DNA of 64,000 nt from Drosophila persimilis (lineage: Eukaryota > Arthropoda > Insecta > Diptera > Drosophilidae). Shown in pieces: positions 1-10,860 of the stretch. Location of the stretch: contig NW_020825288.1 in the NCBI RefSeq assembly GCF_003286085.1, positions 8,804,001 through 8,868,000 on the forward strand. Direction: 5' to 3'. Made by a program: the position numbers and the translations under genes. Each line of letters begins with the position of its first letter. Position 1 is the stretch's first letter. The notes beneath the pieces are model-generated. The model worked only from the letters and a program-made list of their open reading frames with translations, had not been told where the DNA came from and made no database searches.

Positions 1-1944
1 TTTTTGTTTTGCTTCAAAGAGGAGAAAGCATTCGGAAGAAGATGAGCAGCAAACAAACTAATTTTTCCCACTTCTCCTCGTCTCATTCTTCTTTCGGTTC
101 AATCTAGAACAAAATGGCGTCTGGGGGAAGCTTTTTACCAGTGTTGTTTGTTCAAGTGCTTTTTGTTTAGGTTTTCATTTGTTGTTCGACTTTTAATCGC
201 AAGTTTTTGGGAAAGAACCAGACGGGGCTGGCGGAAGTGTGAAGTGATATTCCAGCACTTAGTGGAAGCTGAAGTTTGCTTTTTGAGTATTTATGAACTA
301 TATGTAGATTTCATGTTTGATCTGTCGTAAGACTTGAAATAATTTGCCTGCAAGATAGTTGTACATTTTTATGTATATCTCGATCTATTTACGTGGTTTG
401 CCTTGAGGCCACCCGTCCCGTCCGCCCACAGCCTTGTGTCGGGCGCGTCTCGAATGAAAATGTGTCGCTGTTGAGGTCGATCGGTCACTCAAAATAAAAT
501 GTATTCCAATGTCATCATCATCATCATTAGCAGGTTTATGGACGATACAAATTGTTCTCGTACCACTGTGTTCGATCCACACAGGTGTAAAAATGTGCAG
601 GTTTTCGGTTGATTTCCCCCACCAGTCAGTCAACAGAGTTCGTTGAAACGTATTGAACACGAAAATAACACAACAAAATAACAACAACAACAAAAACAGA
701 ATCAGTCAGAGAAGTGCATTGCACTGTGCATGCATGCTAAACCCCCATTTCATTAATCATGCCATTTTATTTTTGAAACACTGTAATAATATTTTACTTT
801 TTTTAATTGTGCAAACAAACAAAAACCTTTTGCAGCGAGTAAGTTTATTTTGAATATAGCCAAAAAAAGAAATCGTTAAAGCGTCAAGCTAAAAAATAAA
901 TAAGAAGAAGCTCTCTAAACCGAGCTTTGAAAAATACATACAAATAACTGTAACTGTAACAGTAACAGTGTTGAAAAACAGTGCTGGCCCAAGCGCAAGT
1001 GTTTCATTATCGTGACAAGCATTGAGCGAACACATAATAAACCGTAATTTCAAGCGCTTTTGCCCCTGCATTCAGTTTTTCGCTATAGATATTTCTCTCT
1101 CAAGAGAGAGATACATACAACAACAACTGAAAGAGATCAGCGTACGCCAGACAAAATCCGACTGATACGACAACAATAATCCATTTAATCGTTGCTATCG
1201 TTAAATTGTCCTTTGGTACACTGCCTACTAAAAAAAATAAAAGTTGTTGTCCAGCCATTGTTGAGGGTGTTTTTGTTTGTTCTCTGTTTGCAAATTGTTG
1301 AAAGAATTGCATTAAGGTCACAGAGCTGCTATATCTTAACCGTATAGCCAGAAGAGTGCAACGCATATCCGTTTCTCAACGGAATCCTGAGCCCTGCGAC
1401 CAGTGTGTGCATTACAAGTAGCAAACAGTTAGTTTTATTTTCGGTAGCGCGTCAGTTTCCATACTGCTCTCTCAGAGAACGAAAGAGAGAAGCGCCAGGT
1501 GTTTCCTTTGTTGTGTACAATATACACCAACAAATTCGAGCTGTAGATTGAGAGTGAGCTTTCTTTCGAGCGAGAGAGATAGTATCATTCGCTGATATCG
1601 CCCTCAGATTGGGAAGCTTGAAATTGTTGTTCCTTTTTTAAGAAAAAATTGAAAAAAGCTGAAAATAAAAGTCAAACAAGCGAGAGAGAGAGGACTGCGA
1701 GAACGAAAGCGAGACATCCTGCTCATTTCCACTTCTCCTCCTCCTCATACGCATATTGTGTGTGGCCTAGTTTTCTTTTGCAACGGCACTTTTTTTTGCT
1801 GTGTCCCTTTCTTGCTCGCCAGAGACAGAGAGAGTCACTCAGAGAGTGTGGTGTTACTACGTTAACTATATAAAAAACCATTTCCTTGAAACCACAATTC
1901 GAAACCTTAAAACCACCAACACAGGTACTAGGCCAGCCCTCACA
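1..1944. other. 5' flank and probable 5' UTR of CycG
   Basis: I see no gene here. The stretch is rich in GAGAG/CTCTC runs (about 1090-1110, 1470-1490, 1560-1580, 1680-1690) of the kind bound by GAGA factor, and has a short (TAACTG/GTAACA) tandem at about 945-970. The last few hundred bases before 1945 are probably CycG 5' UTR. The short open frames on both strands look like chance. Confidence 0.5.
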
Positions 1945-4900
1945 ATGTCTGTCCCTGTACGCTACTCTGCTGCCGCCGAATACGCCGCCGCCGTTGATAG
2001 TGGTTTGGAGAATACTCTACAACAAGAAGAGCAATACCAATACCAACAACAGCAACAGCAAGACCACCAGCAGCAGCCACCTACCAACCACTACGGGCAG
2101 GAGTACCAATACCAATACCAGTACCAACAGGAGCAGGATATCGAGTACTATTGCCAGTTGGAGGCGGTTGAGCGGCAGCGGCAGCAGCAGCAGTTGATGC
2201 AGCAGAGGACATCGATGTCGTCGTCGGTTATGTCAGGATTCGCCTTGCACCCAACCAGCAGCAGCAGCAGCAGGAACAACATGGACGCCAACAGCATTAA
2301 CGCCATCCTGGTCGATGATGAGCAACCCTCGACATCGGCCCAGGCAGCGGCTGCAGCTGTTCTTGCCGGCAGCGGTAATGCTACCGCCGCCGGTTTGGCT
2401 TCGGTTGGGGGCAAGATGGGGAATGTCATGGACCACAATGCAGAGATGCCAACTGATTGGATGAGGATTGCGGACGAGGGCCGGTACGGGACCCCGGGTG
2501 CTGCTGGCTTGGAATATCAGAAGTACGATCAACAACAACAACAGCAACAGCAACAAGAGCAATTGGAACTGGATCTGGAGGCCGAGGCAGGAGCAGTCGG
2601 CGGCAATGAACCATCTTCCTCGAAGAAGCAGCTGGAGGATCAACTGCACGCTCTCACCTCCGACGAGCTCTACGAGACTCTCAAGGAGTACGATGTCCTG
2701 CAGGACAAGTATCACACAGTCCTCCTGCTGCCCAAGGAGTCGAGGGTAGGTCCAGACGAGATCTGCTCCCCACCCCCTGAAGCTCAACAGTTCCCCTTTC
2801 TCTTCCAGCGCGAGGTGACTGCCGGAGGACGTGACGGATCCGCGTACGTGCTGCGCTGCCTGAAGATGTGGTATGAGCTGCCATCCGATGTACTCTTCTC
2901 GGCTATGAGCCTGGTCGATCGCTTTTTGGACCGCATGGCTGTCAAGCCTAAGCACATGGCCTGCATGAGCGTGGCCTCCTTCCATTTGGCCATCAAGCAG
3001 CTGGACTTGAAGCCCATACCTGCCGAGGATCTGGTTACAATATCTCAGGTGAGTTCCTGGAAACCCTTACTCCAAAAGGAGCTGGCTTTAATGTTGATCT
3101 TGTTGTACAGTGTGGTTGTACCGCTGGCGATCTGGAACGCATGGCTGGCGTGATTGCCAACAAGCTGGGTGTCCAGATGGGACATGCACCAATCACATCC
3201 GTGAGCTACCTGCGCATCTACTATGCCCTCTTCCGCAACCTGGCGAAGGAGATTGGCGGCGATTTCTTCAAGTTCTTCCAACAGCTGATCAAGCTGGAGG
3301 AGCTGGAGAACCGCCTGGAGATTCTGTTGTGCGACGTGAAGACCACCGTCATCACGCCCTCAACCTTGGCCCTGGTGCTCATCTGCCTGCATCTGGACTT
3401 CCACATCAAGGAGTCGTACACCCGCGGCAGTCCCGAACTAAAGCACGTCTTTGAGTATATTCTCTTCCTGCAGCAGTACATGAGGGTGAGTGTTTGTCTA
3501 GACGCGGCATTTCAGAGATCTTTGGAGTGCGCATTTATAATGATTTTTTGTTATCCCTTTTCTTGTAGATTCCCGATCGCGTTTTCACCTGCGGCTTTAG
3601 CATTGTTTCGGGCATTCTGTCCCACTACAATGGTCAGAACAAGGCGCCCTACAAGCAACGGCTTGTCTGGAAGTTGTCCAGTCGCACGCTGCGCGTCTTG
3701 CGCCCGATCAATCGCTTCTCCTCCGACCTGCCCACCATTGAGGAAGGCATTTCCAATGCCCTTGACGATGGCCTGCGTTCAAGGTGAGTTTTCATTTCTA
3801 ATAACAAAATTTCCCATCAAGGTTGGCCCTTTCCACCTTCCAATCTGATTTCTCCTGCAAAACATGGCCATAGAAATTGTATTTTTAGTGTTTTTCCTTT
3901 TGTTGTTGATGGTTTGACACACTCACGCATACATGCATGTAGGATTTATATGTGTGTGTATATACGATCCCAATATGTAAGCGAGCGTATGAACGTTTTT
4001 TGGCGTAAACAAGTTTCTAGAATATTAGCGATTCCATTATCAGGCACGGCACCCAAAATATCAACAACAAAACAGCCTACGGTGTCATGAGACTTGTTGG
4101 CTCGTTCGACCAGCCGTCTCCGCCCCATACCCCGCCCCCACACCTCTGCTTAGCTCATAGACCTACATTATGTCGGTGTGTGCGTGCGCGTGTATACGTA
4201 TGTTTTTTGTTTTTTATTTCGGCAACAATCTTATCGAATCGAAATAACAGCACACGCACGTAAACCCCTGGGCTGTCCGGGAAACGGGAGGAGAGGAGAG
4301 TATATCAACTTCCCGAAGGGAAAAAAGAGTAGTAATGAAAGCAAATGCAATTTTAAATAGTTTTAGAAACTATCAAAGAACGTTACAAATGCTAGAAATG
4401 TTTAGGAATTTATGCAAAATGATTTCTTAAATTAACATCCCAAATGTCGACATTTTTATGCTACTTTTAATGGTCTAAAATACCTCAGGATTGGTATATA
4501 ACTTTTAGACTTTCATAGCAGATCTCTTCCCATTTTAGATGCGTCTGTATGTACTATATACAGCGTATGTGTATTGGCTTTAGCGTCTGCTTCCGTTCGC
4601 AATGATATAACACACCCGAATAGACAGCTGTTGATGTCTGTGTCCTTGAATTCTAGCAATGAACTTAGAATGCATGTTCAATGTCAATGAATGTATTCCT
4701 CTTTCTTTTTTGCCAGCTTTCTTTGTTGCCTTTTCTTTCTCTTAATTGCTATCTTATCTTATACTTTAGTCAAATGTTTTTTCGAATCGTTAGTCATAAA
4801 CATTCGGAGAGTTCAATGCACTATTCGGAGGCGACTTTTGTATACGTGAATATTGCAATTGAGCGAAAGGCTTGGCAAATAATCAGCTGATACGAATGGA

Positions 4901-5122
4901 GTGGGTGGGTGGGGGAGAGACCTTCGACTTGAACTTGAACAGGGGCCCCCATTTAACTAATTGCCCCGTTTTGTTGTGGCCAATCAATCAAATGGTGTTG
5001 CACAACGAACAAATTTTTGAACTATTTTTCGCTACTCTTTTTGCAGAACCGAGAGCATTAGCTCTGAGGAGGAGGAGGACTGGCCGACTTCACCCATAAT
5101 TCCAATATTCGAACAATGTTAG
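1945..5122 (+). CDS. CycG: Cyclin G
   Basis: Atypical cyclin of the G/I class, known in flies for roles in cell-cycle and growth control and Polycomb/trithorax interaction. I join 1945-2745, 2809-3048, 3111-3485, 3569-3783 and 5047-5122, giving 568 residues. Residues 1-240 are low complexity, with Gln/Tyr and Gln tracts and poly-Ala. The cyclin box starts near residue 250 and contains the helix LKMWYELPSDVLFSAMSLVD, then a second cyclin lobe. The tail is acidic (SEEEEDW) and ends FEQC. The ATG at 1945 is chosen because the family begins MSVPVRYS; the frame is open for 48 codons upstream. The first intron (2746-2808, 63 nt) has no stop and keeps frame, so the frame reads through it; removing it restores the cyclin box. 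The stop codon TGT TAG overlaps a possible splice donor (see the 7100-8564 entry). Confidence 0.93.
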
Positions 5123-7099
5123 TATCCAGCCACCCAGCAGCACCCCACACTGCAAGACAACAGCTGGAGCAGGATTGAGCCACGGAACGGAGACGGAGGC
5201 GCACGCGGGCACATCGCGCACACACATTCAATGGAGCCGCCATCTTCCTAGAATGCAAGGCAGCGGCAGCAGACACACATATATCCCCCTGCCTTGGAAG
5301 AAGAGAGACCAAATGATAAGCTGCAGACAGAACGCAATTGTGTGTGTGTGTGTGTGCCAGTGTGTGGATTGAGTGAGCGTTTCGTGTGCGTGCGTGCATA
5401 GAGGAAGATAGAGAGGTGATTGAGAGAGTGTGTGTATATTTTGCTAAACTGCATCATAATTCTTTTGGCATATACATATATATAATTACCGCTGGTTCTA
5501 ACATTTAAGAAACAATTGAGTTTTAGGCGGAGAGCGAAAGGTAGCACATCCTTGCCTCCTTATGCTAGAGCAGGTTGCCAGAGTTGCGTCGCCAGGCGCA
5601 CGTTAGAGAGGCACCTATTTTTCAATTTATTTGCGGCAGACAAAAAAATACGTGAAAAAAAAACAAAAGAAAAAAAATTACAAAAAAAAATAAAACAAAA
5701 ACGAATGCTGCGGACCATCATACAAAAGATTGATGCCGTTCCGGATCATTATTTGAGATCAGAGAGAAGGAGGAAACGATTGCAGAGTTGCCAGCCCCAA
5801 CAAAAAAAACAAGACCAGACTCTGGAATGGGAATGCAATTTTTTGGTGGTAACGCTAGAACCGCAAAAAAAATATATCAAAAAACAAAACATTACAAAAA
5901 AAAAACATCAAAATCATCAAACACACAAAAAACCAATTAGTTTTAAAATCTTTATGTTCTCCCCATGTTTGTGCCGCTCTTATTCGTTCTGTTATACAAT
6001 CCCCAATCAAAGGACCCACAAAAACACCAACAAAAAAAATCATAAAATCTTAAAAAAAAAGTACAAAAATTCTCTATGTATAGACAGACCGATATCCATA
6101 ATTTTAGCCGCGCTCAAAAAACAAAAAAGATGAAGAAAAAAAGATCGGTAGAAAAAACTATACAAAAATATAATTCGCCGCCTATATTGACTAAGAACTC
6201 TTAACAATAATAATACCAATTAAATTAAATCAATTATGCAAGGAGAAAATCCACGATATTGTACCAGTAGTGTGTGTCTAGTAGATTTTTCTCTGTATAA
6301 CAAAAAAGAAAACCAAACCATTTGCCGCCCGAAAAGAAAATACAAATATCTTTCATTATCATGCGATTCTGTGAGGAAATCTATTATTATAGAACAGTTT
6401 TTTCTGAGAGACAGCTTCGGTCCAGGAATCAAACAATCACTAAATCAATCAAATTTATTGATGTTCGAAAACGAGCATAAACACGGTGATCCTTTTTTAT
6501 ATTTTACCCCTAACTATATTGTACGAGAATCTACACTTTCTTTTTTGTTATATAATATTATTTAATTTATTAAACGATTTGTAAAAACTATGCAAAAACA
6601 AGACCAACAAACATATGGGGTAGTATATTAAATATCAGCTAAATCTTAGTTTACGAAAACCAGCAAAATTCGAACCGCAGACAAAACCGAAATTCAAATC
6701 AATCTTGAAGCGCGGCGAACTTTAAGCAGAAATTATGATGCATTATTTAGCAAGATGTACAGAGAGATATATGTAGAAGGAAAAGTAGAAAAGAGAGCGT
6801 GTGTGGAGAGCATAGACAGACATAAAAGAAAAACTACCGCAGATGAGATCAATTTGATCAGAGAAACATAAAAACGATCTGAAATTTTACAAATTCTTTT
6901 TTTTAACATCTTTCCCCCGAAAAAGGGGCTTTCACATAGGATCCTTGGATCCGACACTTTTTCTGTAAATTTAAATAAAATGCGCTTGCCACTGTGTCGG
7001 CCACAGTGGCAGACACTTTTCAATGAGTATTTACAACAAAATCCAATGTTTTATTTAACTTTGTTTTTTGCGTGTGCGTGTGTGTATGTGTGTGTGCAG
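5123..7099 (+). other. CycG 3' UTR or last-intron sequence
   Basis: AT-rich, A-run-rich sequence after the CycG stop, with a (GT)n tract at 5340-5355 and oligo-A clusters at 5640-5920 and 6035-6060. I see no convincing coding exon or RNA gene. It is 3' UTR of the short CycG transcript, or intron of the longer form proposed below, or both. Confidence 0.5.
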
Positions 7100-8564
7100 C
7101 AAGACGCGGACCGGGATCATCTCCCACACCCCAAAGTGCAGCTAACGAGTCCAGCGAAATGTGAGTACCACCATCCATCCACACCCCAACACCAACCGAT
7201 ACGTGATACACTCGGATGACAAATGTAAAATAAAACCTGCGGAATTTGCTGTAAATATTCCTTTGTTTAAACTTTAAACGATCCCCAGCAATCCCCAACA
7301 GTTGTGCAATAGACTCGTATTCCCCCTAGTACATTTCCTCTTCTTGGCAATACTCAGTTTTGAGAAAGTTCAGCTCTGTAATGGAACACACCGTCTACGT
7401 CAAGCGCTGAAAATAGGTGAAAGCGAACTTACTTTACCCATACGTATATTTAAGCGAAAGATAAATGTGTTCAATTGCCTGGCAAATCACCACAAGCTGA
7501 GAAACAAAACAAACAAAAACAAAAGCAACAAGATGTGAAATCAATTTAAGCTTAGTCTAACTTTTTGTAAGGGCAAACTGACAAATAAGCGAAATGATGA
7601 AACCGATGATACGGGATCGGATGCGGAAGATTAGAGCTAAGTTTTTTGTTTAAATGCCGTCGACTGCCACCATGCCACGCCCCCGCTGTGCGGCTGGTGG
7701 GCGGGCTGAGATTTCAAAAATACTTGCATGTATTTCGTATTTTTAAAACTAGCAAATTTTAAATTTTATTTAGCGCGGAGTTAGTTAAATATTTGCAATC
7801 AACAACAACACGAAAAAATCTCAATTATTATACAATTATTTTATGTTGAAAGTTCAAGGGGAAAAGAACAAAACCCCTGTACTAAGATCCAACACACATG
7901 TCTATTTATAGGTATACTTTTTAGTTTTATCATTTCCTCATTGGAAAAGTTTGAGCTTAATTTTTGCGAGAGCATTGGTTGAGGTTTAGCCTTAGGTTTA
8001 GTTACGAATTTTAACCGGACGCAAAGTGAAATCATTCTGTACATTATGAACCATTCATTTTAATTTATTCGAATTCACGGCCTGTAATTAGGTTTTAGTT
8101 TAAGTGGCGTCCCAAAAAAATCATGAACAAATGGATCATTGTGTTAAAACAAAAATAACGTTGTTTGAAAACAACTGATAATCGTGATTAAAATCATTGT
8201 ACACACATTACAAAAAATAAATGGAAAAAAGTATTATTAAATCGTAACCAATATCAGTTTTTTTTTTGTCTTAGTCTTTTCAGCACAATTTCAAAAGTTT
8301 GTCAATTTGCATTCGATTTCGATAAGATGTAACTGTCGATAGTCATTGCTGGAAAATGCGTCGAATAACCATCTACGGTTGCTCGAAGATTTAAGATTGA
8401 CATTGTGTACATATATCAAAGAATACTTGGAAGCGTTTCATATTTTTAATTCGTTAATCTGATAAAATTATGTCTTCAGGGCTGAGGACGAATTGGAGTT
8501 CCGATCATGGACAGAGAACAGTTATGCCGACATTGCCGACCAGTGGGTGCCAAAATATTCCTAA
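7100..8564 (+). CDS. CycG: Candidate alternative CycG C-terminal exons
   Basis: Two exon-like blocks follow CycG on the same strand: 7100-7160 (acceptor TGTGTGTGCAG, donor GTGAGT) and 8480-8564 (acceptor TATGTCTTCAG, ending in TAA). If CycG exon 5 is spliced at CAAT|GTTAGT (donor at 5118) instead of reading its stop, the phases match exactly. That gives a 615-residue protein with a new tail containing SSPTPQSAANESSEM and then AEDELEFRSWTENSYADIAD. The sum of exons is a multiple of three and the composition looks protein-like. The donor is weak at -1. Two frames are open in the last block, so chance is not excluded. A poly(A) signal AATAAA lies at 8702-8707. The alternative is that these are untranslated exons. 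Confidence 0.45.
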
Positions 8565-8699
8565 CGAAAATTATAAATCTTAAAGAATTTAAGCGCAGCT
8601 CATTTTTTTTTTGTCAAGTAAAGAGAAAGGATAAGATGGATCTACAAAAAGAATTAGTAGTATTATTTTTCGCGGCTTAACTCAGGCGGTTTTCCTGTT

Positions 8700-8930
8700 T
8701 CAATAAAGGGGGCCTAAGTGGGCTAAGTACAGGTGAAAGATATCGTGGTTTCTTTTAAGTTCAGAAGACAGATGGCATAAATCTTCAAGAAGAATTTACA
8801 ACCGTCAATATTTTCCGCCATATACCTCAAGTAGTTGAACTATTTATATATAGGGGGGGGGCTTAAGTGGGCTAAGTTCGGTTTTTCATAATACGCTATA
8901 TTGGTGTTGAGGAACCAAAATTGAGCCAAA
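8700..8930. repeat. Degenerate interspersed repeat, copy A
   Basis: This region shares several blocks in the same order with 35275-35440: a CAGGTGAAAGAT block, TTTAAGTTCAGA, CCGCCAT followed by GTTGAACT, and a G-run followed by TTAAGTGGGCTAAGTTCG. Within this copy the TAAGTGGGCTAAGT block also occurs twice (about 8713 and 8862). It looks like an old transposon relic or a small nonautonomous family. It lies between the CycG 3' end and RpL6. Confidence 0.65.
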
Positions 8931-9092
8931 ATCCAATAGAAGCAGGTATTTAAAATATGCCAGTGAAGTAGAAAAAGAATTAATTAATGGGATAATATCT
9001 AGATATCCCACGGAATATCAAAAACGAGGAATATGTAAAACAGAACTTGAATTAGTCAGTATATTTACGGTTTTTTTTTAACGATATCTCCG
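8931..9092. other. Intergenic, no gene seen
   Basis: Short AT-rich spacer between the repeat and the RpL6 promoter region. I see nothing coding in it. Confidence 0.5.
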
Positions 9093-9103
9093 CGGTCACA
9101 CTG
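9093..9103 (+). promoter_or_regulatory. Core promoter Motif 1 (M1BP site)
   Basis: CGGTCACACTG matches the Drosophila Motif 1 consensus bound by M1BP, which is known to act at ribosomal-protein TCT promoters. It now lies 620 bp upstream of the RpL6 initiator, with a MITE in between. Subtracting the element and one target-site copy leaves about 20 bp. Confidence 0.7.
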
Positions 9104-9118
9104 CTAGTGCGCGGCATA

Positions 9119-9709
9119 TAGAGCTGGAGAAACATCGATGTTTGCGGACATCGATGTTTACGATGTTTTGGGAGCAAAACATCGATGTTTTTTAAATAAA
9201 ACTTATAAACTTATACTGTATGGTTAGTGGTTTTATATATATATATATTTTATAATATGTATCTACGTAAAAAAAATTTTGTAATTTTTGTAAACAGTAA
9301 AACATAAAATTTACGAATTATAAAAACCATTTTTACACTACGTTGCGTTATTGAGTTTTTGATAAAACTCAGTTTTTTTTACATAGGATAAGCATGGGGT
9401 GGTCTAGTGGTGACAAAAAGTTTAGTTATGGTTGCTTTTCAGTTACGTTTGTTCGATTTTCCTAATGTTTTCTCCCTGTTCTGCCTATCGCTGTGGCTGA
9501 GGGAAAAGGAGCAAAATAAATCCTTCAAGCTAAAAGTATTAGCTTATAATTTTAATGATTTTTATGATTAGATCAAACATATTAATAATAGTGTAAATGA
9601 TAGATGTAAAAGATGCTTCTAGTGTAAATCTAATCAAATCTAAAAACATCGATGTTTGAGAAAAAACATCGATGACATCGATGTTAACATCGATGCTTCT
9701 CCAGCTCTA
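9119..9709. mobile_element. hAT-type MITE, 591 bp
   Basis: The element has 22-bp terminal inverted repeats, 9119-9140 and 9688-9709, identical at 21 of 22 positions and starting TAGAGCTGGAGAA. The YARNG start fits hAT ends. Flanking 8-mers GCGGCATA (9111-9118) and TCGACATA (9710-9717) agree at 6 of 8, as expected for an aged 8-bp target-site duplication. Subterminal regions carry repeated CATCGATG palindromes on both sides (about 9133-9190 and 9647-9695). There is no transposase frame. A TGGTCTAGTGGT block at 9400-9411 and GTTCGATTTTC at 9451-9461 resemble pol III A and B boxes, perhaps by chance. Confidence 0.85.
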
Positions 9710-9717
9710 TCGACATA

Positions 9718-9730
9718 ACCTCCTTTTCTA
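9718..9730 (+). promoter_or_regulatory. RpL6 TCT (polypyrimidine) initiator
   Basis: ACCTCCTTTTCTA contains a good YC(+1)TTTYY match with the likely start at C9723. This initiator is typical of ribosomal-protein genes and gives a 5' TOP leader. It sits 43 bp upstream of the RpL6 ATG and starts one base after the MITE target-site duplication. Confidence 0.75.
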
Positions 9731-9765
9731 AATAAATTTTGTGCTGTGTACACGTGTTCTCCACA

Positions 9766-10714
9766 ATGGCACCCGTCGAAAAAGCTAAGAAAGTCGCCAA
9801 ATCGGCCAAGAAGGGCAAGAAGCACCCCCTCAACTCGTACCTGAAGGGCGGAATCTTGCGTTACTCCAAGGCTCAGGTGAGTAGCGTTCCAAACACATTG
9901 AAAACTCTGCAATTGAAGTTTCGCTTCGGTGTGACGCCTGGGTGACAAAGCGTGGTGGGGCCATAGGCCCACCGCATTGGATGGATATGTTTTTCTGCTG
10001 CAGCATGCTGATCGTGTGTGCTTGTTTTGATTGCAGATGTACAAGCGTCGTGCCCTGTACCGCCTGAAGGACAAGAAGAGCCCAGTGGTGCAGAAGGAGA
10101 AGGTGCCAATCACGAAGGTGAAGAAGATCGGTGGCCCCAAGAACGGCGGTGAGCGCACAGTTTTCCTGAACAAGTCGAAGGCTAACTACCCCACCAAGAC
10201 CTTCGTGAAGAAGCGCGTCTCCAAGGCCAACTTCAGCGAGCACAAGCGAAACACTCGCCGCAACCTGAAGCCCGGTACCGTGCTCATCCTGCTGGCTGGT
10301 CGCCACCAGGGCAAGCGCGTTGTCCTGCTGAAGGTGCTGAACTCCGGCCTGCTCCTGGTCACCGGACCCTTCGCCCTCAACTCGTGCCCACTGCGTCGCA
10401 TCTCCCAGCGCTTCGTCATCGGCACATCGTCGCGTGTGGACTTGGGCTCGTACAAGGTGCCCGAGCATCTGAACGACGGCTACTTCCGCCGCCTCAAGGC
10501 CAAGAAGGACAAGAAGTCCGGTGAGGCCGACATCTTCGCCGCTAAGAAGGAGCGCTTCGTGCCCAACGAGCAGCGCAAGAAGGACCAGAAGGAGGTGGAC
10601 GGTGCCCTGCTGAAGCTCATCAAGGCCCATCCCCAGGGTAAATACTTCGCAAGGTACTTGCAGAACATGTTCGCCCTGCACTCCTCCCAATACCCACACC
10701 GCATGCGCTTCTAA
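9766..10714 (+). CDS. RpL6: Ribosomal protein L6 (eL6)
   Basis: Large-subunit cytosolic ribosomal protein. I join 9766-9876 and 10037-10714, giving 262 residues, the usual fly length. The N-terminal third is Lys-rich (VEKAKKVAKSAKKGKKH). The C-terminal eL6 domain includes the KOW-like stretch PGTVLILLAGRHQGKRVVLL and ends FALHSSQYPHRMRF. The intron is 160 nt and holds a small G/C hairpin near 9950-9972, too little to call a snoRNA. The poly(A) signal AATAAA is at 10804-10809. The gene is convergent with the thioesterase that ends at 10861, so the 3' ends nearly touch or overlap. Expression probably depends on the TCT initiator at 9718-9730. Confidence 0.97.
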
Positions 10715-10860
10715 GCGGTGGACCACCATGCAACTTCAATTTAAGGATTTTTAAATACTTTGTACAAGCCCGCTGGTTACAAAAACAACAACAAGATTTG
10801 TAAAATAAACATTACAAAATGGAACACTCTGTGTCGAGGTATGAAAGAACTAAGTGCGTC

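Noticed and set aside
385..693. 102-codon minus-strand frame at the left edge
   Set aside because: Low-complexity Asp run, no splice or promoter support, AT-rich codon use; looks like chance in 5' flank.
5516..6133. 205-codon plus-strand frame after CycG
   Set aside because: Translation of A-runs (Lys/Gln/Asn-rich); no domain; lies in the CycG 3' region.
7292..7538. Possible further CycG exon after CCCAG at 7291
   Set aside because: It keeps frame with the 7100-7160 block but has weak composition; the 8480 block fits better.
9877..10036. snoRNA in the RpL6 intron
   Set aside because: One G/C hairpin exists, but I find no convincing C/D or H/ACA box arrangement.
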